64,000 nt of DNA from Bacteroidales bacterium (GCA_024400835.1 JAKSMC010000002.1:55545-119544), one strand, 5' to 3'. Positions 1 through 8,401 are shown, numbered from the stretch's first letter. Program-made: numbers and translations. The notes: a model not told the origin generated them from the letters alone.

Positions 1-409
1 AGGTGAAACGCATTTGTGTAATGTCGGCGATTTCACGATAGGAGAAGCCCTCGCTGTAAAGAACGGCCAACTGTCGCTCCTTGTCCGAAAGTTGTGCCAG
101 TATCTTTTGCAAATCGGAGAGCTGCAATTTTTTGGCAAGTGTGTCATCTTCGCAAACGGTATTGGCGACTTGCTCAATCTCCACATAGCGGCTGCGATAG
201 GCAATCACGTCGGAACACTTATGGACAGTGGCGCGGGCCAACCAGCTCTTGGGATTGCGGATTCGTCCGTCCTCGCGGCTCTGCTGGTAGTAGGCTGTGA
301 AGACATCCTGCAAGACATCCTCCGCAGCAGGCTCATCGCCCAGCATTTTCACCGCTATGGCCCAAAGAGTCCGATAGTGCTCATAATATGCGCGCTCGAA
401 ATTTTTCAC
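1..409 (-). CDS. ECF-type RNA polymerase sigma factor, 3' end cut by window edge
   Basis: About 136 residues of an extracytoplasmic-function sigma factor are visible; the rest lies before base 1. The N-terminal part (FERAYYEHYRTLWAIAVKML) fits sigma region 2, followed by AEDVLQDVF and NPKSWLARATVHKCSD. The visible end, LYSEGFSYREIADITQMRFT, is the helix-turn-helix of region 4 that reads the -35 element. No ATG is available: an in-frame TAA lies four codons upstream of the GTG at 407-409, so GTG is the likely start. No anti-sigma factor is visible here because the downstream side is outside the window. Family assignment is firm; the target regulon is unknown. Confidence 0.85.
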   Translation of the reverse strand, partial: MKNFERAYYEHYRTLWAIAVKMLGDEPAAEDVLQDVFTAYYQQSREDGRIRNPKSWLARATVHKCSDVIAYRSRYVEIEQVANTVCEDDTLAKKLQLSDLQKILAQLSDKERQLAVLYSEGFSYREIADITQMRFT

Positions 410-518
410 AACTGACGTTTATTATTAAGTCGGAAAAACCGTCCGTTTTGTGACACAAAAGAAAAAAAACGGAGTGATTCAACAGAATCTCCTTCTATGT
501 CAAGAACTTGCTTAATAC

Positions 519-553
519 AAATGTAGGGACGCAGCACCTACGTCCCTACATTT
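519..553 (-). terminator. Perfect 13-bp hairpin behind the flotillin gene
   Basis: A perfect 13-bp inverted repeat (AAATGTAGGGACG / CGTCCCTACATTT) with a 9-base loop lies 20 bases after the flotillin stop. The T-rich end of the stem follows the GC part as in intrinsic terminators, though no long T run follows. It probably ends the flotillin transcript. Confidence 0.6.
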
Positions 554-572
554 ATATTATGAAATAGCAGTT

Positions 573-2069
573 CTACTTTCCAGAGGTGCGTTTCACGGCG
601 CCCTCAAGGGTTGTCGTCTTCATAATCTCACCCATGTTGACGCCGGTGGCATCGGAGACAACATCCATAGTCTGGCGGATGACCGTGGGCACGTTGCCTG
701 ACATTTCGGCCACGCCTTTACCGTCATTGCCGTAGATGTGGACGTCTTTGATAGATGCGATAGGTTCGGCCACGCTGGCGGCGATTTCGGGCAACTTCTC
801 GATGACCATCTGTGCCTTGGCGGCGTCGCCGTACTCCTTGTAGGCTTCAGCCTTGAGGCGCAGTGCCTCGGCCTCGGCGCGTCCCTTCTGCTCTATGGCG
901 TAAGCCTCGGCATCGGCTATCTTCTTCTTACCGAGAGCCTCCTGCTCCATACGGTATTGCTCGGCCTCTGCCATAGCACGAGTAGCCTTGGCGTTCTGTT
1001 CAGCCTCATAGGCAGCAGCCTCCGCGTTGCGCTTGCGCTGCTCGAGTTCTGCAGCAGCGGAAATCTCCGTGTTGTATTTGTCGGCATCGGCACGTTTCTG
1101 CACCTCAGCCTCCAAAGTGTTCTGCTGAATCTTAATCTTTTCTGCAGTCAGTTCCTGCTCGCGCTTGGCCTTCTCAATCTGGGCCTCCACCTGCTTGGCG
1201 TTGATGACTTTCTGCTTCTCCTGTTCGAGAATGCTCTTGGCGGAAACAGCCTCCACGGTCTTCTCGTTCACCGTTTTCTGCTGCTCCTGCTGCTGAATCA
1301 TATAGGCGGCATCGGCCTTTGCCTTCTGGGTGTCTTCAATGACTTTGAGGTCGGCGATTTTGACAGCCAGTTCGTTGTTCTTTTCTGCAATGATAGTCTC
1401 ATTCAAGACGCGGGCGTCGTTGGCAGCCTTCTTGGCCTCGGACTGCTTGATGGCGATGTCGCGCTCGGCCTCAGCCTTGGTAATGGCAGCCTGCTTGCGG
1501 ATGGCGTAGGTGTTGTCGGCACCCAAGTCCTTGATAAGGCCCACGTCATCAGTGATGTTCTGGATATTGCAGGAGATGATTTCGATGCCCAACTTGGCCA
1601 TGTCGGGGCCGGCCTTTTTGGCAATCTGGTCGGAGAAGCCATCACGGTCGATGTTGAGGTTCTTGAGGGTGACGGCACCGATAACCTCACGCATGTTGCC
1701 TTCTAAGGAATCCTTGCACTGCTGGGCGATTTCCTTTTCAGACATATTGAGGAAGTTCTTGGCGGCCAAGCGAATACCATCCGACGTGTTCATCACGCGG
1801 ATTTTAGCCACGGCATCCACCATAACATTGATGAAGTCGTTGGTGGGCACGGACGTGCTGGTTTTGATATCGACAGAGGTTTGTCCCAAAAACACGCGGT
1901 CGATACGTTCGAAGAACGGGATGCGGAAACCGCCCTTGCCAATGAGTACACGGGGCTGACGGGAAAGACCGGAAATAATCATAGCCTCTTTTGGCGGTGT
2001 TTTAACGTATGAAATGATGAAAAACAAAATGACGAAGGCGACGATGCCGATAATGATATAGATGTTCAT
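573..2069 (-). CDS. Flotillin / SPFH-domain membrane scaffold protein
   Basis: A 498-residue protein with an N-terminal membrane anchor (MNIYIIIGIVAFVILFFIISY), then an SPFH/band-7 domain (about residues 30-200), then a long charged, Ala/Glu-rich coiled coil to about residue 430. This is the flotillin layout (FloT/YqiK type); such proteins oligomerise in the inner leaflet and organise membrane microdomains. A longer frame runs to 2156, but a TATCTTTGC promoter box at 2145-2153 lies downstream of that point, so the ATG at 2067-2069 is the better start. It appears monocistronic: a hairpin follows and the sigma gene beyond it has its own leader. No NfeD partner is seen next to it. Confidence 0.88.
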   Translation of the reverse strand: MNIYIIIGIVAFVILFFIISYVKTPPKEAMIISGLSRQPRVLIGKGGFRIPFFERIDRVFLGQTSVDIKTSTSVPTNDFINVMVDAVAKIRVMNTSDGIRLAAKNFLNMSEKEIAQQCKDSLEGNMREVIGAVTLKNLNIDRDGFSDQIAKKAGPDMAKLGIEIISCNIQNITDDVGLIKDLGADNTYAIRKQAAITKAEAERDIAIKQSEAKKAANDARVLNETIIAEKNNELAVKIADLKVIEDTQKAKADAAYMIQQQEQQKTVNEKTVEAVSAKSILEQEKQKVINAKQVEAQIEKAKREQELTAEKIKIQQNTLEAEVQKRADADKYNTEISAAAELEQRKRNAEAAAYEAEQNAKATRAMAEAEQYRMEQEALGKKKIADAEAYAIEQKGRAEAEALRLKAEAYKEYGDAAKAQMVIEKLPEIAASVAEPIASIKDVHIYGNDGKGVAEMSGNVPTVIRQTMDVVSDATGVNMGEIMKTTTLEGAVKRTSGK

Positions 2070-2144
2070 AGTATTTTTTTGTGGACTTCCAATGGTGAAA
2101 AATTCCCGTCTGCGTGAAGTCCTTTGCCGCAGCCGAAAAACAGC

Positions 2145-2153
2145 GCAAAGATA
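2145..2153 (-). promoter_or_regulatory. Bacteroidota -7 box for the flotillin gene
   Basis: TATCTTTGC on the minus strand matches the Bacteroidota TAnnTTTG element. It sits about 75 bases before the ATG at 2069 and sets the start choice for that gene. No clear -33 TTG is visible at the expected distance. Confidence 0.6.
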
Positions 2154-2220
2154 CAAAAAACGTTGTATTAGTCGCTGCGCTCAAAATCAAATAAAAATCG
2201 TATTGGAAATCATATAAAAA

Positions 2221-2697
2221 GGCAACTACATACTATATGACCTGTTCCTATAAAAAATCACGGCGCAGCCGTACCTTGATCAACCCCGTTAGGGGTTGAA
2301 TCTCTGTAATGAAGGGCGCAATCTGTGGAGGGATGGCGAAGTGCGGTGGTGGCGGCGCGGGATGGCGTGCGCCGAAGGGAACACCTGCTGTCGCCGCCTG
2401 TAGGGGAAGCAAATAAATGCAAATCGGAAGCAACTAAGACCCACGGTCTATGCAATGTGGGACCGCGGCAGCGATTGGAGCCCATTTACTTGCGTGCGGG
2501 TGGGAGGACGGGGTGTTTTATATGGAAGCAAATCTTTGCAAATCTGAAACGAATTTGCGCCTGACGGCGCATGTGGGTGGGCAGCAAGTTAGGGCAAAAA
2601 GCGCGACGGCACCGCGTTGGATTGCGGGTCGGTGGTGCCGGGCCGCCCAAATCATAATAAATCCAAAATATATTAGGTCAACAAGTATATAGCTGCC
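2221..2697 (+). mobile_element. Non-autonomous MITE-like element, copy A
   Basis: A 477-bp element bounded by imperfect inverted ends (GGCAACTACATACTATATG... at the left, ...ACAAGTATATAGCTGCC at the right). It is flanked by the 8-bp direct repeat TATAAAAA (2213-2220 and 2698-2705), a target-site duplication. It closely matches copy B at 25427-25903 over its whole length. It carries no transposase; the short frames inside (for example one starting at 2450) look fortuitous. It contains several GC-rich self-complementary stretches. AT-rich 8-bp duplications and GG-starting ends suggest a parent transposon of the IS1595 type, but this is a guess. Its right part was later duplicated by the neighbouring IS. 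Confidence 0.8.
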
Positions 2698-2720
2698 TAT
2701 AAAAATGGGATTTACATATT
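2414..2720 (+). repeat. 307-bp direct repeat, left flank of the IS
   Basis: These 307 bases recur at 4404-4710 with one difference seen by eye (C at 2434, A at 4424); copy B of the MITE has A there. The repeat covers the right 284 bases of the MITE plus 23 bases of flank. It abuts the left inverted repeat of the IS exactly, as a target duplication would. Confidence 0.9.
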
Positions 2721-4403
2721 TCCTGACTTTGGCGAAGATTCACCCATTTTGAGTTTCGATACCCAAAGTGTCAAAGAGAGGCAGTAAGGACCGATGCTCC
2801 GGAGTGAGGAACAAGGTTCTGGTTCGGACATGGTTTGTTCCCGGTATTTTCACATGTAGTGTTATGAGCGTTTTGGCAATGTCCAAGACTTTGTCAATGC
2901 TCATGTCAAGTTTGGTTTCCTTGATGATTCTTTCCAACTCCTTATAGATTTTGTACGCGACAAAGCAGATGCAGATATGTGCCTCGATGCGTTTTTCTGT
3001 AAAGTGGAAGATTGGACGCATCTCCAGATTGCCTTTTGATATCCTGAAGGCTCTTTCCACTACCCAGAGGCTATGGTACTGGTCAATGATTGTCTGAGCA
3101 GGCAGGTCTGTGTTGGTCCTGTAACCTTTCAGACCATCCCAGCGTGCATCCATGTCGATCTTGTCCTGATTGATGACAACTTGAACTCCCTTGCTGATTT
3201 TCCAGAAACTTGTTATATCCATGCTTGTTCAGTTTGTCCTTGGTCAGGGAGCCTGTGGCATAGCGTTTGCGCAACTTTTCAACGCCCTGCTCACGGTTAT
3301 GGGCTTCCTTTGCCGCCCTCTTTGCGGAATAACCCACGATTAGCCTCTCCTTCTTGTCGTAATGTCGCTCGTATATCCGTCCGTCCGCCTTGTCTAGGGA
3401 GAGCACCCAGTCTTTTACGGTCTCACTCTCATTGCGCAGGCGGGCTCCAATGATGTACTTGTAGTTGGCTTCTTTCAGCAGCCTGACATTGGTCTTGGAC
3501 ATCAGCCCCGAGTCCGCCACGACAACAAAGTCCTTGAGGGCAAAACGCTGCTTGAAGTCGTCTATGATCGGGATCATCGTGCGCCCTTCGTACTGGCTGC
3601 CGTTGAACACAGCATAGGAGAGCGGGTACCCTCCCGCGCTGACAAGCAGGCCGAGGATGATTTGCGACTCGCTTGTCTTGCCGTCCTTGGAAAAACCCGG
3701 CTGCCGCAGCTCATCACGGGCCGGGGTCTCGAAGTAAAGGGATGTCACATCATAGAACATCAGCCCGATATTTCCTCCCAGCACTCTCATCGTGTGGGCC
3801 ACACTGACCTTCTGGACAGCCTCCTGCTGGGTGTTGTACAACTTGTCCATATAGCGGTATATCTGCCAATGGTTGAGGTCCTCCTTGTAATAGGCCTTCA
3901 GATAGGCCGCCGTGGCCATTTTGCTCCCCGGCTGACAGATGCGGGCAATCACCAGGTTGCGCAACACATTGTCGGATATCGCACCGAATCCGACCATGTC
4001 ATATACCTTGTTGAGTATGAGCTGTGTCCCGTTTATCACCGCAGATTCAATGCTGTCGAGCATCTCGTCCACACGAGCGAACGACTCTCCGATGCCGTCG
4101 AAGTCCAGGACCGCTTGTCCGACGTGATGCAGAATCCAATCCTTCCCTTTGTTGACAAAATTATCAATCTCTTGTGGATCAGTTGATATGCCGATACAGA
4201 CAAGTTCTTTCGGCTTGCCCGAACTCTTGTCTATCACCACGACACTGGTGCTGCCCGATTTGTTCCTCCTTTTGCGCACAAACATACTGCAAAAGTACGA
4301 AAAAGGAGGAGCGATTCACCCAAAACAAATGACAAAATTTGTTAACTACCTGGCTATAAACACTTAATAAAAAAAGTGAAAAATTAGACCGCCAAAGTCA
4401 GGA
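2721..4403 (-). mobile_element. IS1634-family insertion sequence, 1683 bp
   Basis: The ends carry a perfect 14-bp inverted repeat (TCCTGACTTTGGCG at 2721-2734, CGCCAAAGTCAGGA at 4390-4403). One transposase reading frame, broken by a frameshift, fills the element on the minus strand. A 307-bp direct repeat flanks it on both sides. IS1634 of Mycoplasma mycoides is known to create long direct repeats of variable length, so the long duplication fits the family. The near-identity of the two flanks points to a recent insertion. Confidence 0.88.
2740..4285 (-). pseudogene. IS1634-type transposase, frameshifted
   Basis: Two frames together give about 515 residues of one DDE transposase of the IS4 superfamily. 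Visible motifs are FYDVTSLYFET (first Asp), VVADSGL (second Asp) and, in the second frame, YHSLWVVERAFRISK followed by RPIFHFTEKRIEAH (catalytic Glu region). The upstream frame (start 4285) loses register at 3198-3201, a run of four T (A on the coding strand). Removing one A would give a continuous NKFLEISKGVQVV and join both halves. IS1634 transposases are normally one frame, so this looks like a 1-base insertion rather than programmed frameshifting. The copy is probably inactive unless the base is a sequencing error. Confidence 0.85.
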
Positions 4404-4710
4404 TAAATGCAAATCGGAAGCAAATAAGACCCACGGTCTATGCAATGTGGGACCGCGGCAGCGATTGGAGCCCATTTACTTGCGTGCGGGTGGGAGGACG
4501 GGGTGTTTTATATGGAAGCAAATCTTTGCAAATCTGAAACGAATTTGCGCCTGACGGCGCATGTGGGTGGGCAGCAAGTTAGGGCAAAAAGCGCGACGGC
4601 ACCGCGTTGGATTGCGGGTCGGTGGTGCCGGGCCGCCCAAATCATAATAAATCCAAAATATATTAGGTCAACAAGTATATAGCTGCCTATAAAAATGGGA
4701 TTTACATATT
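4404..4710 (+). repeat. 307-bp direct repeat, right flank of the IS
   Basis: Second copy of the sequence at 2414-2720, starting directly after the right inverted repeat of the IS. It contains the right end of the MITE, including its TATAAAAA duplication at 4688-4695, then the original flank that continues into 4711. Confidence 0.9.
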
Positions 4711-4820
4711 TGTTGTCCTGCCTATATTTCCCACGAATTATATAGAGGTTAATCTACATTCGTGTTCATTGGTGAAAATTCGTGGGCTATGTCCCAAAAT
4801 TATGTTATAAAAAACAATTA

Positions 4821-4842
4821 GGTCAACAAGTATGTAGTTACC
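4821..4842 (+). repeat. Solo terminal repeat of the MITE family
   Basis: GGTCAACAAGTATGTAGTTA followed by CC matches the right terminal repeat of MITE copies A and B with a few changes. No matching left end or body is attached. It may be the remnant of another copy lost by deletion. Confidence 0.55.
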
Positions 4843-4862
4843 TTAACATAGGAGATTTAGCA

Positions 4863-5531
4863 CTACCATTGCACCAAACTATACATAAAGCCAATCATAA
4901 GGGCAAACCACAAACCGACAATAATGAGCAGCAAGAGCATGGATTTTCCTTCTTCTTTTCTTTTCGCAACAGACATCCTCGGTATATAGCGGTCGCCCGG
5001 TCCGAAAGCCAGTTCCAAGCGGTCATATTGATCTGTGTTGAATCTGACAGCCACTCCTTTTTGTTTAAGGAATCTGCAAAGATACAGATAATTCATTCGG
5101 GTATCTTTACGGGCCGAATGGTTGCGTACGGGGGCATCGCAACATATTCTCACATATTTCTTGAATCGCGGCGTTCCTGTTTTCAGATGAAATCTCATAA
5201 AATCATCGCCTCGGCTTGGAGAGTAAAAAGTGATGTCCTCCAAATTTTCGTACTCAATACGAATAGTTCGCCTAAATGGACACAACGGGAAGCAAATCTC
5301 TATATGGTCCTCATAAAACAGAGGAACTTTAAGCACACACACCCACAATAACGCAGACAGTACAACAAACGGAGGCCAAAACCATAAGTAGCCAATTTCT
5401 TTATCCGTATTCAAAGTGATTATGACAAAAAGGACCGAAAGCAAAAGATACAGGACTAAATTCCATCCCACAACGGATTCAACATACAATGCGGTCCTAT
5501 ATCTGTAATCCTTTTTATCGAGTTTGGTCAT
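4863..5531 (-). CDS. Membrane protein of unknown function
   Basis: A 222-residue protein, MTKLDKKDYRYRTALYVESV..., with two adjacent membrane segments near the N terminus (LVLYLLLSVLFVIITL and a second near PPFVVLSALLWVCVL). A soluble part of about 120 residues follows, rich in Arg, Phe and Tyr and resembling a PH-like or bPH-2 layout (EYENLEDITFYSP), and then a final C-terminal membrane helix. The frame extends up to 5660, but a TATCTTTGC promoter box at 5560-5568 lies inside that extension, so ATG at 5531 is preferred; it has GGGAGC just upstream. No family is recognised with confidence. It is transcribed divergently from the OmpA-type gene. Confidence 0.6.
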   Translation of the reverse strand: MTKLDKKDYRYRTALYVESVVGWNLVLYLLLSVLFVIITLNTDKEIGYLWFWPPFVVLSALLWVCVLKVPLFYEDHIEICFPLCPFRRTIRIEYENLEDITFYSPSRGDDFMRFHLKTGTPRFKKYVRICCDAPVRNHSARKDTRMNYLYLCRFLKQKGVAVRFNTDQYDRLELAFGPGDRYIPRMSVAKRKEEGKSMLLLLIIVGLWFALMIGFMYSLVQW

Positions 5532-5559
5532 TGCTCCCATAAACATTTCAAATGGAGTT

Positions 5560-5568
5560 GCAAAGATA
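5560..5568 (-). promoter_or_regulatory. -7 box for the membrane protein gene
   Basis: TATCTTTGC on the minus strand, 29 bases before the ATG at 5531. It is the main reason for rejecting the longer reading frame. Confidence 0.5.
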
Positions 5569-5667
5569 GAAAAAAAGAGAAAATCCATTTGTTCAAGAAA
5601 TGCCTTTATCAAAATTTCAATGTTTATAAAAAAAACAACAACTGCAATTTCGTAATTCATGCTAAAG

Positions 5668-5675
5668 TATTTTTG
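5668..5675 (+). promoter_or_regulatory. -7 box for the OmpA-type lipoprotein
   Basis: TATTTTTG followed by C matches TAnnTTTG and lies 23 bases before the ATG at 5699, implying a very short leader. Confidence 0.5.
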
Positions 5676-5698
5676 CGCGTTTTGAATAATTGTAAAAA

Positions 5699-6685
5699 AT
5701 GAAGAAGAGTATCATCATCTTATTGGCAATTTTCGCCGCATTCCAATTCACCGGATGCGTCACCAAACAAAAATACAACGAGTTACAAAATCAGTACAAA
5801 AGATGTCAGGACGACCTGACTTACGTCAATTCTGAGAACGTGGATTTCTCGAATGCCAAGAAGCAACTTACCGCCGAATTAGACGCAATGTCATTGAAAG
5901 CCAAACAGCTCACAGACGACACCCTGTCTCTGTCACGCAGACTCCGCCAGTCGGAGCGCGACCTGGCAAAGGCCACGCGCGACTATGACGACCTGCTGAA
6001 GAGCTTCGCCGAACAGAATGTCAACAATCAAAACCAGATGAACGACATGCTGAGCAGCATTGACAAAATAAAAGACGAACTCAATGCAAAGGAAAACCTT
6101 CTGAACGCACAGCAAGACTCATTGGAAGCCGCCCGAAAAGTGCTGGCTGCCAAAGAAGCACGTATCCAGGAGATGCAAAACGTTCTCGACCAAAAAGATG
6201 CAGAAGTCAAAGCCTTGAAGACCAAAGTCAGCACCGCCCTCAAAGGTTTTGAAGGCAGCGGCCTCAACGTGACAGAAAAGGACGGCAAAGTCTATGTCTC
6301 AATGGAAGACAAACTGCTGTTCGCATCCGGCAGCTGGACCATCAACGAACAGGGCCTCAACGCCATCAAGGAACTGGCACGGGTACTCGAAAACGAAAAA
6401 GACATCGCCGTGCTGATTGAAGGCCACACCGACAACTTAGCATACCGAGGAAACGGCCAAGTGAAGGACAATTGGGACCTCAGCGTCATGCGTGCCACTT
6501 CCGTAGTGAGAGCCATCCTGCAAAACGGCGACATCGAGCCCGTGCGCCTTTCCGCATCCGGTCGCAGCGAATATCTGCCCATCGACAACGCCAACACCCC
6601 GGAGGCCCGCGCCAAAAACCGCCGCACGGAGATCATCCTCACACCGAACCTGGACAAGCTGTTCGAACTGATTCAGAACAACTAA
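5699..6685 (+). CDS. OmpA-family outer-membrane lipoprotein
   Basis: A 328-residue protein with a lipoprotein signal (MKKSIIILLAIFAAFQFTGC, lipidated Cys20), a coiled-coil stalk over about residues 25-180 and a C-terminal OmpA-like domain. The peptidoglycan-binding motif is VLIEGHTDN ... NWDLSVMRATSVVRAIL, and the domain closes with NRRTEIIL. Such proteins tether the outer membrane to peptidoglycan; the long coiled coil resembles spacer regions of other Bacteroidota OmpA lipoproteins. It ends 1 base before mutY, so the two are probably cotranscribed although unrelated in function. Confidence 0.88.
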   Translation: MKKSIIILLAIFAAFQFTGCVTKQKYNELQNQYKRCQDDLTYVNSENVDFSNAKKQLTAELDAMSLKAKQLTDDTLSLSRRLRQSERDLAKATRDYDDLLKSFAEQNVNNQNQMNDMLSSIDKIKDELNAKENLLNAQQDSLEAARKVLAAKEARIQEMQNVLDQKDAEVKALKTKVSTALKGFEGSGLNVTEKDGKVYVSMEDKLLFASGSWTINEQGLNAIKELARVLENEKDIAVLIEGHTDNLAYRGNGQVKDNWDLSVMRATSVVRAILQNGDIEPVRLSASGRSEYLPIDNANTPEARAKNRRTEIILTPNLDKLFELIQNN

Positions 6686-6686
6686 C

Positions 6687-7682
6687 ATGCAGTTCACCGA
6701 CACGTTGCTGACGTGGTTCGAAGAAAACCAACGCTCCCTGCCCTGGCGCGGGGAATGCGACCCCTATAAAATCTGGGTATCTGAAATCATCCTGCAGCAG
6801 ACCCGCGTGCAGCAAGGATGGGACTACTATCTGCGCTTCGTCGAAGCCTTCCCTTCCGTGCGGCATTTAGCAGAAGCCTCCGAAGAACAGGTGCTGCGCC
6901 TCTGGCAGGGGCTGGGCTACTACTCACGCGCGCGCAACTTGCACACCGCTGCCCAGCAAATCAGGGACCTGCACAACGGCAAATTCCCAGACCAATACGA
7001 AGACATCCGCAAGCTCAAAGGCATCGGCGACTACACCGCCGCAGCCATCGGCTCCATCGCCTTCGGGCTGCCCTACCCCGCTGTCGACGGCAACGTGCTC
7101 CGCATCATCAGCCGCATCTTCGGCATCTGCGAGGACATTGCCGACCCCGCCACCAAGCGAACCATCACCGACATCTGCAAACAGCACATCGACGTTAGAA
7201 AGCCCGGAACCTTCAACCAAGCCTGCATGGATTTCGGTGCCATTCAGTGCACACCCAAAAGCCCCAAGTGCGGCGGCTGCCCATTCCAACAAAGTTGCTT
7301 TGCCTTCGGGCACCAACTCACGGAAACCCTGCCGATAAAGAGCAACAAGATTGTGAAAAAGGAACGCCATTTCCACTACACCTTCTACATATATAATAAT
7401 AGTACCGTCATCGAGCAGCGCACCGGCAGCGACATCTGGAAAAACCTCTATCAGTTTCCGCTGCACGAAAGCGCCAAGCCGACAACGAAAGCGAAGCCCA
7501 CGGCGGAGTTCCGCGAAGTACTCACACACCAAATCATCAATGCAAAATTCTATACGAAAGTCCTAAAAAAGGAACCAGTCCTCACCGCCGAACAGAAATT
7601 GGTAAATATCGAAGAACTTTCGAAATACCCAATGCCGAAGATTATGACACTTTTTATAGATACTTTGGACATTGACCGTTAA
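6687..7682 (+). CDS. mutY: A/G-specific adenine glycosylase MutY
   Basis: A 331-residue base-excision repair enzyme that removes adenine opposite 8-oxoguanine. The helix-hairpin-helix/GPD core is clear: WVSEIILQQTRV near residue 35 holds the catalytic Glu, and LKGIGDYTAAAIGSIAFG plus AVDGNVLRI hold the HhH and the catalytic Asp. A [4Fe-4S] loop follows with Cys188, Cys195, Cys198 and Cys204 (C-x6-C-x2-C-x5-C). The C-terminal Nudix-like domain that recognises 8-oxoG is present but short (HFHYTFYIYNN ... LYQFPLHES). Length is normal for Bacteroidota MutY. Confidence 0.95.
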   Translation: MQFTDTLLTWFEENQRSLPWRGECDPYKIWVSEIILQQTRVQQGWDYYLRFVEAFPSVRHLAEASEEQVLRLWQGLGYYSRARNLHTAAQQIRDLHNGKFPDQYEDIRKLKGIGDYTAAAIGSIAFGLPYPAVDGNVLRIISRIFGICEDIADPATKRTITDICKQHIDVRKPGTFNQACMDFGAIQCTPKSPKCGGCPFQQSCFAFGHQLTETLPIKSNKIVKKERHFHYTFYIYNNSTVIEQRTGSDIWKNLYQFPLHESAKPTTKAKPTAEFREVLTHQIINAKFYTKVLKKEPVLTAEQKLVNIEELSKYPMPKIMTLFIDTLDIDR

Positions 7683-7747
7683 ACTTTGAACCTTAAAACC
7701 TTAATTTGGCCTTAGTGATTAGACCAAATTCACCAACCACAAAAGAT

Positions 7748-8179
7748 ATGTCAGACGAATATTATATGAAGATGGCTTTAAATGAAGCCATGGACGCATT
7801 GGAAGCCGACGAGGTACCGGTCGGCGCAGTTGTAGTCTTAGAAGACAGAATCATAGCGCGGGGTCACAACCTGACGGAGACCTTGAAAGACGTCACGGCG
7901 CATGCGGAAATGATGGCGATCACGGCGGCGGCGAACGGTTTGGGAGCAAAATATCTGCGGAACTGCACACTTTACGTGACCTTGGAGCCCTGCATTATGT
8001 GCGCCGGCGCCATCATGCACAGCCAATTGGGAAGGCTGGTTTTCGGAGCAAATGATCCGAAAAAAGGGTACACGACGCTGAATGTAGACTTCTTTCCGAA
8101 GAATTTAAAGGTGGAAAAAGGGGTTTTAGAGGAGGAATGCTCGCGGATTTTGAAGGATTTCTTCAAAGAAAAGAGGTAG
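7748..8179 (+). CDS. tadA: tRNA-specific adenosine deaminase TadA
   Basis: A 143-residue zinc deaminase that converts A34 to inosine in the anticodon of tRNA-Arg(ACG). The active site is fully visible: HAE (His52, Glu54) and PCIMC (Cys82, Cys85), plus GANDPKKG near the end. The open frame extends back to 7706, but MSDEYYMKMAL at 7748 is the usual TadA start. The gene is followed by an intrinsic hairpin and then, convergently, by a tRNA-Arg(ACG) gene, its expected substrate. Confidence 0.95.
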   Translation: MSDEYYMKMALNEAMDALEADEVPVGAVVVLEDRIIARGHNLTETLKDVTAHAEMMAITAAANGLGAKYLRNCTLYVTLEPCIMCAGAIMHSQLGRLVFGANDPKKGYTTLNVDFFPKNLKVEKGVLEEECSRILKDFFKEKR

Positions 8180-8190
8180 AAAAACAAAAA

Positions 8191-8214
8191 AAAGGATGCG
8201 AAAACGCATCCTTT
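8191..8214. terminator. Bidirectional terminator between tadA and tRNA-Arg
   Basis: A 10-bp perfect stem (AAAGGATGCG / CGCATCCTTT) with an AAAA loop has a T run on the plus strand and, on the minus strand, an A-run that reads as T. It can end both the tadA transcript and the opposing tRNA-Arg transcript. Confidence 0.85.
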
Positions 8215-8219
8215 TTTCT

Positions 8220-8296
8220 TGGTGACCCCTGCAGGATTCAAACCTGCAACCTTTTGATCCGTAGTCAAATACTCTATTCAGTTGAGCTAAGGGGCC
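8220..8296 (-). tRNA. tRNA-Arg (anticodon ACG)
   Basis: A 77-base tRNA including an encoded CCA. The acceptor stem pairs GGCCCCT with AGGGGTC (one G-U). The anticodon stem TTTGA/TCAAA encloses the loop CTACGGA, giving anticodon ACG, and the T arm contains GGTTTGAATCC. A34 in this anticodon is the normal substrate for TadA, encoded next door. Confidence 0.95.
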
Positions 8297-8315
8297 AGTG
8301 CCATTGTTTGACGGC

Positions 8316-8324
8316 GCAAAAGTA
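8316..8324 (-). promoter_or_regulatory. -7 box for tRNA-Arg
   Basis: TACTTTTGC on the minus strand, about 20 bases before the tRNA 5' end, matches TAnnTTTG. Confidence 0.5.
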
Positions 8325-8401
8325 CATTTTTTTTAATATGGTGCACAAAAAAAATAAAAAAAAATTTTTTTTCAAGAATGACAATCTATTGAAAAAAAGT
8401 G

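Noticed and set aside
2450..2692. 80-codon frame (MQCGTAAAIGAHLLACGWED...) conserved in the MITE copies at 2450, 4440 and 25657.
   Set aside because: The 2450 and 4440 copies are identical only because of the 307-bp duplication. In copy B the frame runs on past the element. Composition is not protein-like and there is no start signal, so it is probably a by-product of DNA-level conservation.
4730..4786. Inverted pair CCCACGAATT / AATTCGTGGG before the membrane protein gene end.
   Set aside because: The 37-base spacing and missing T run make it a poor terminator. It could be a dispersed repeat, which cannot be tested here.
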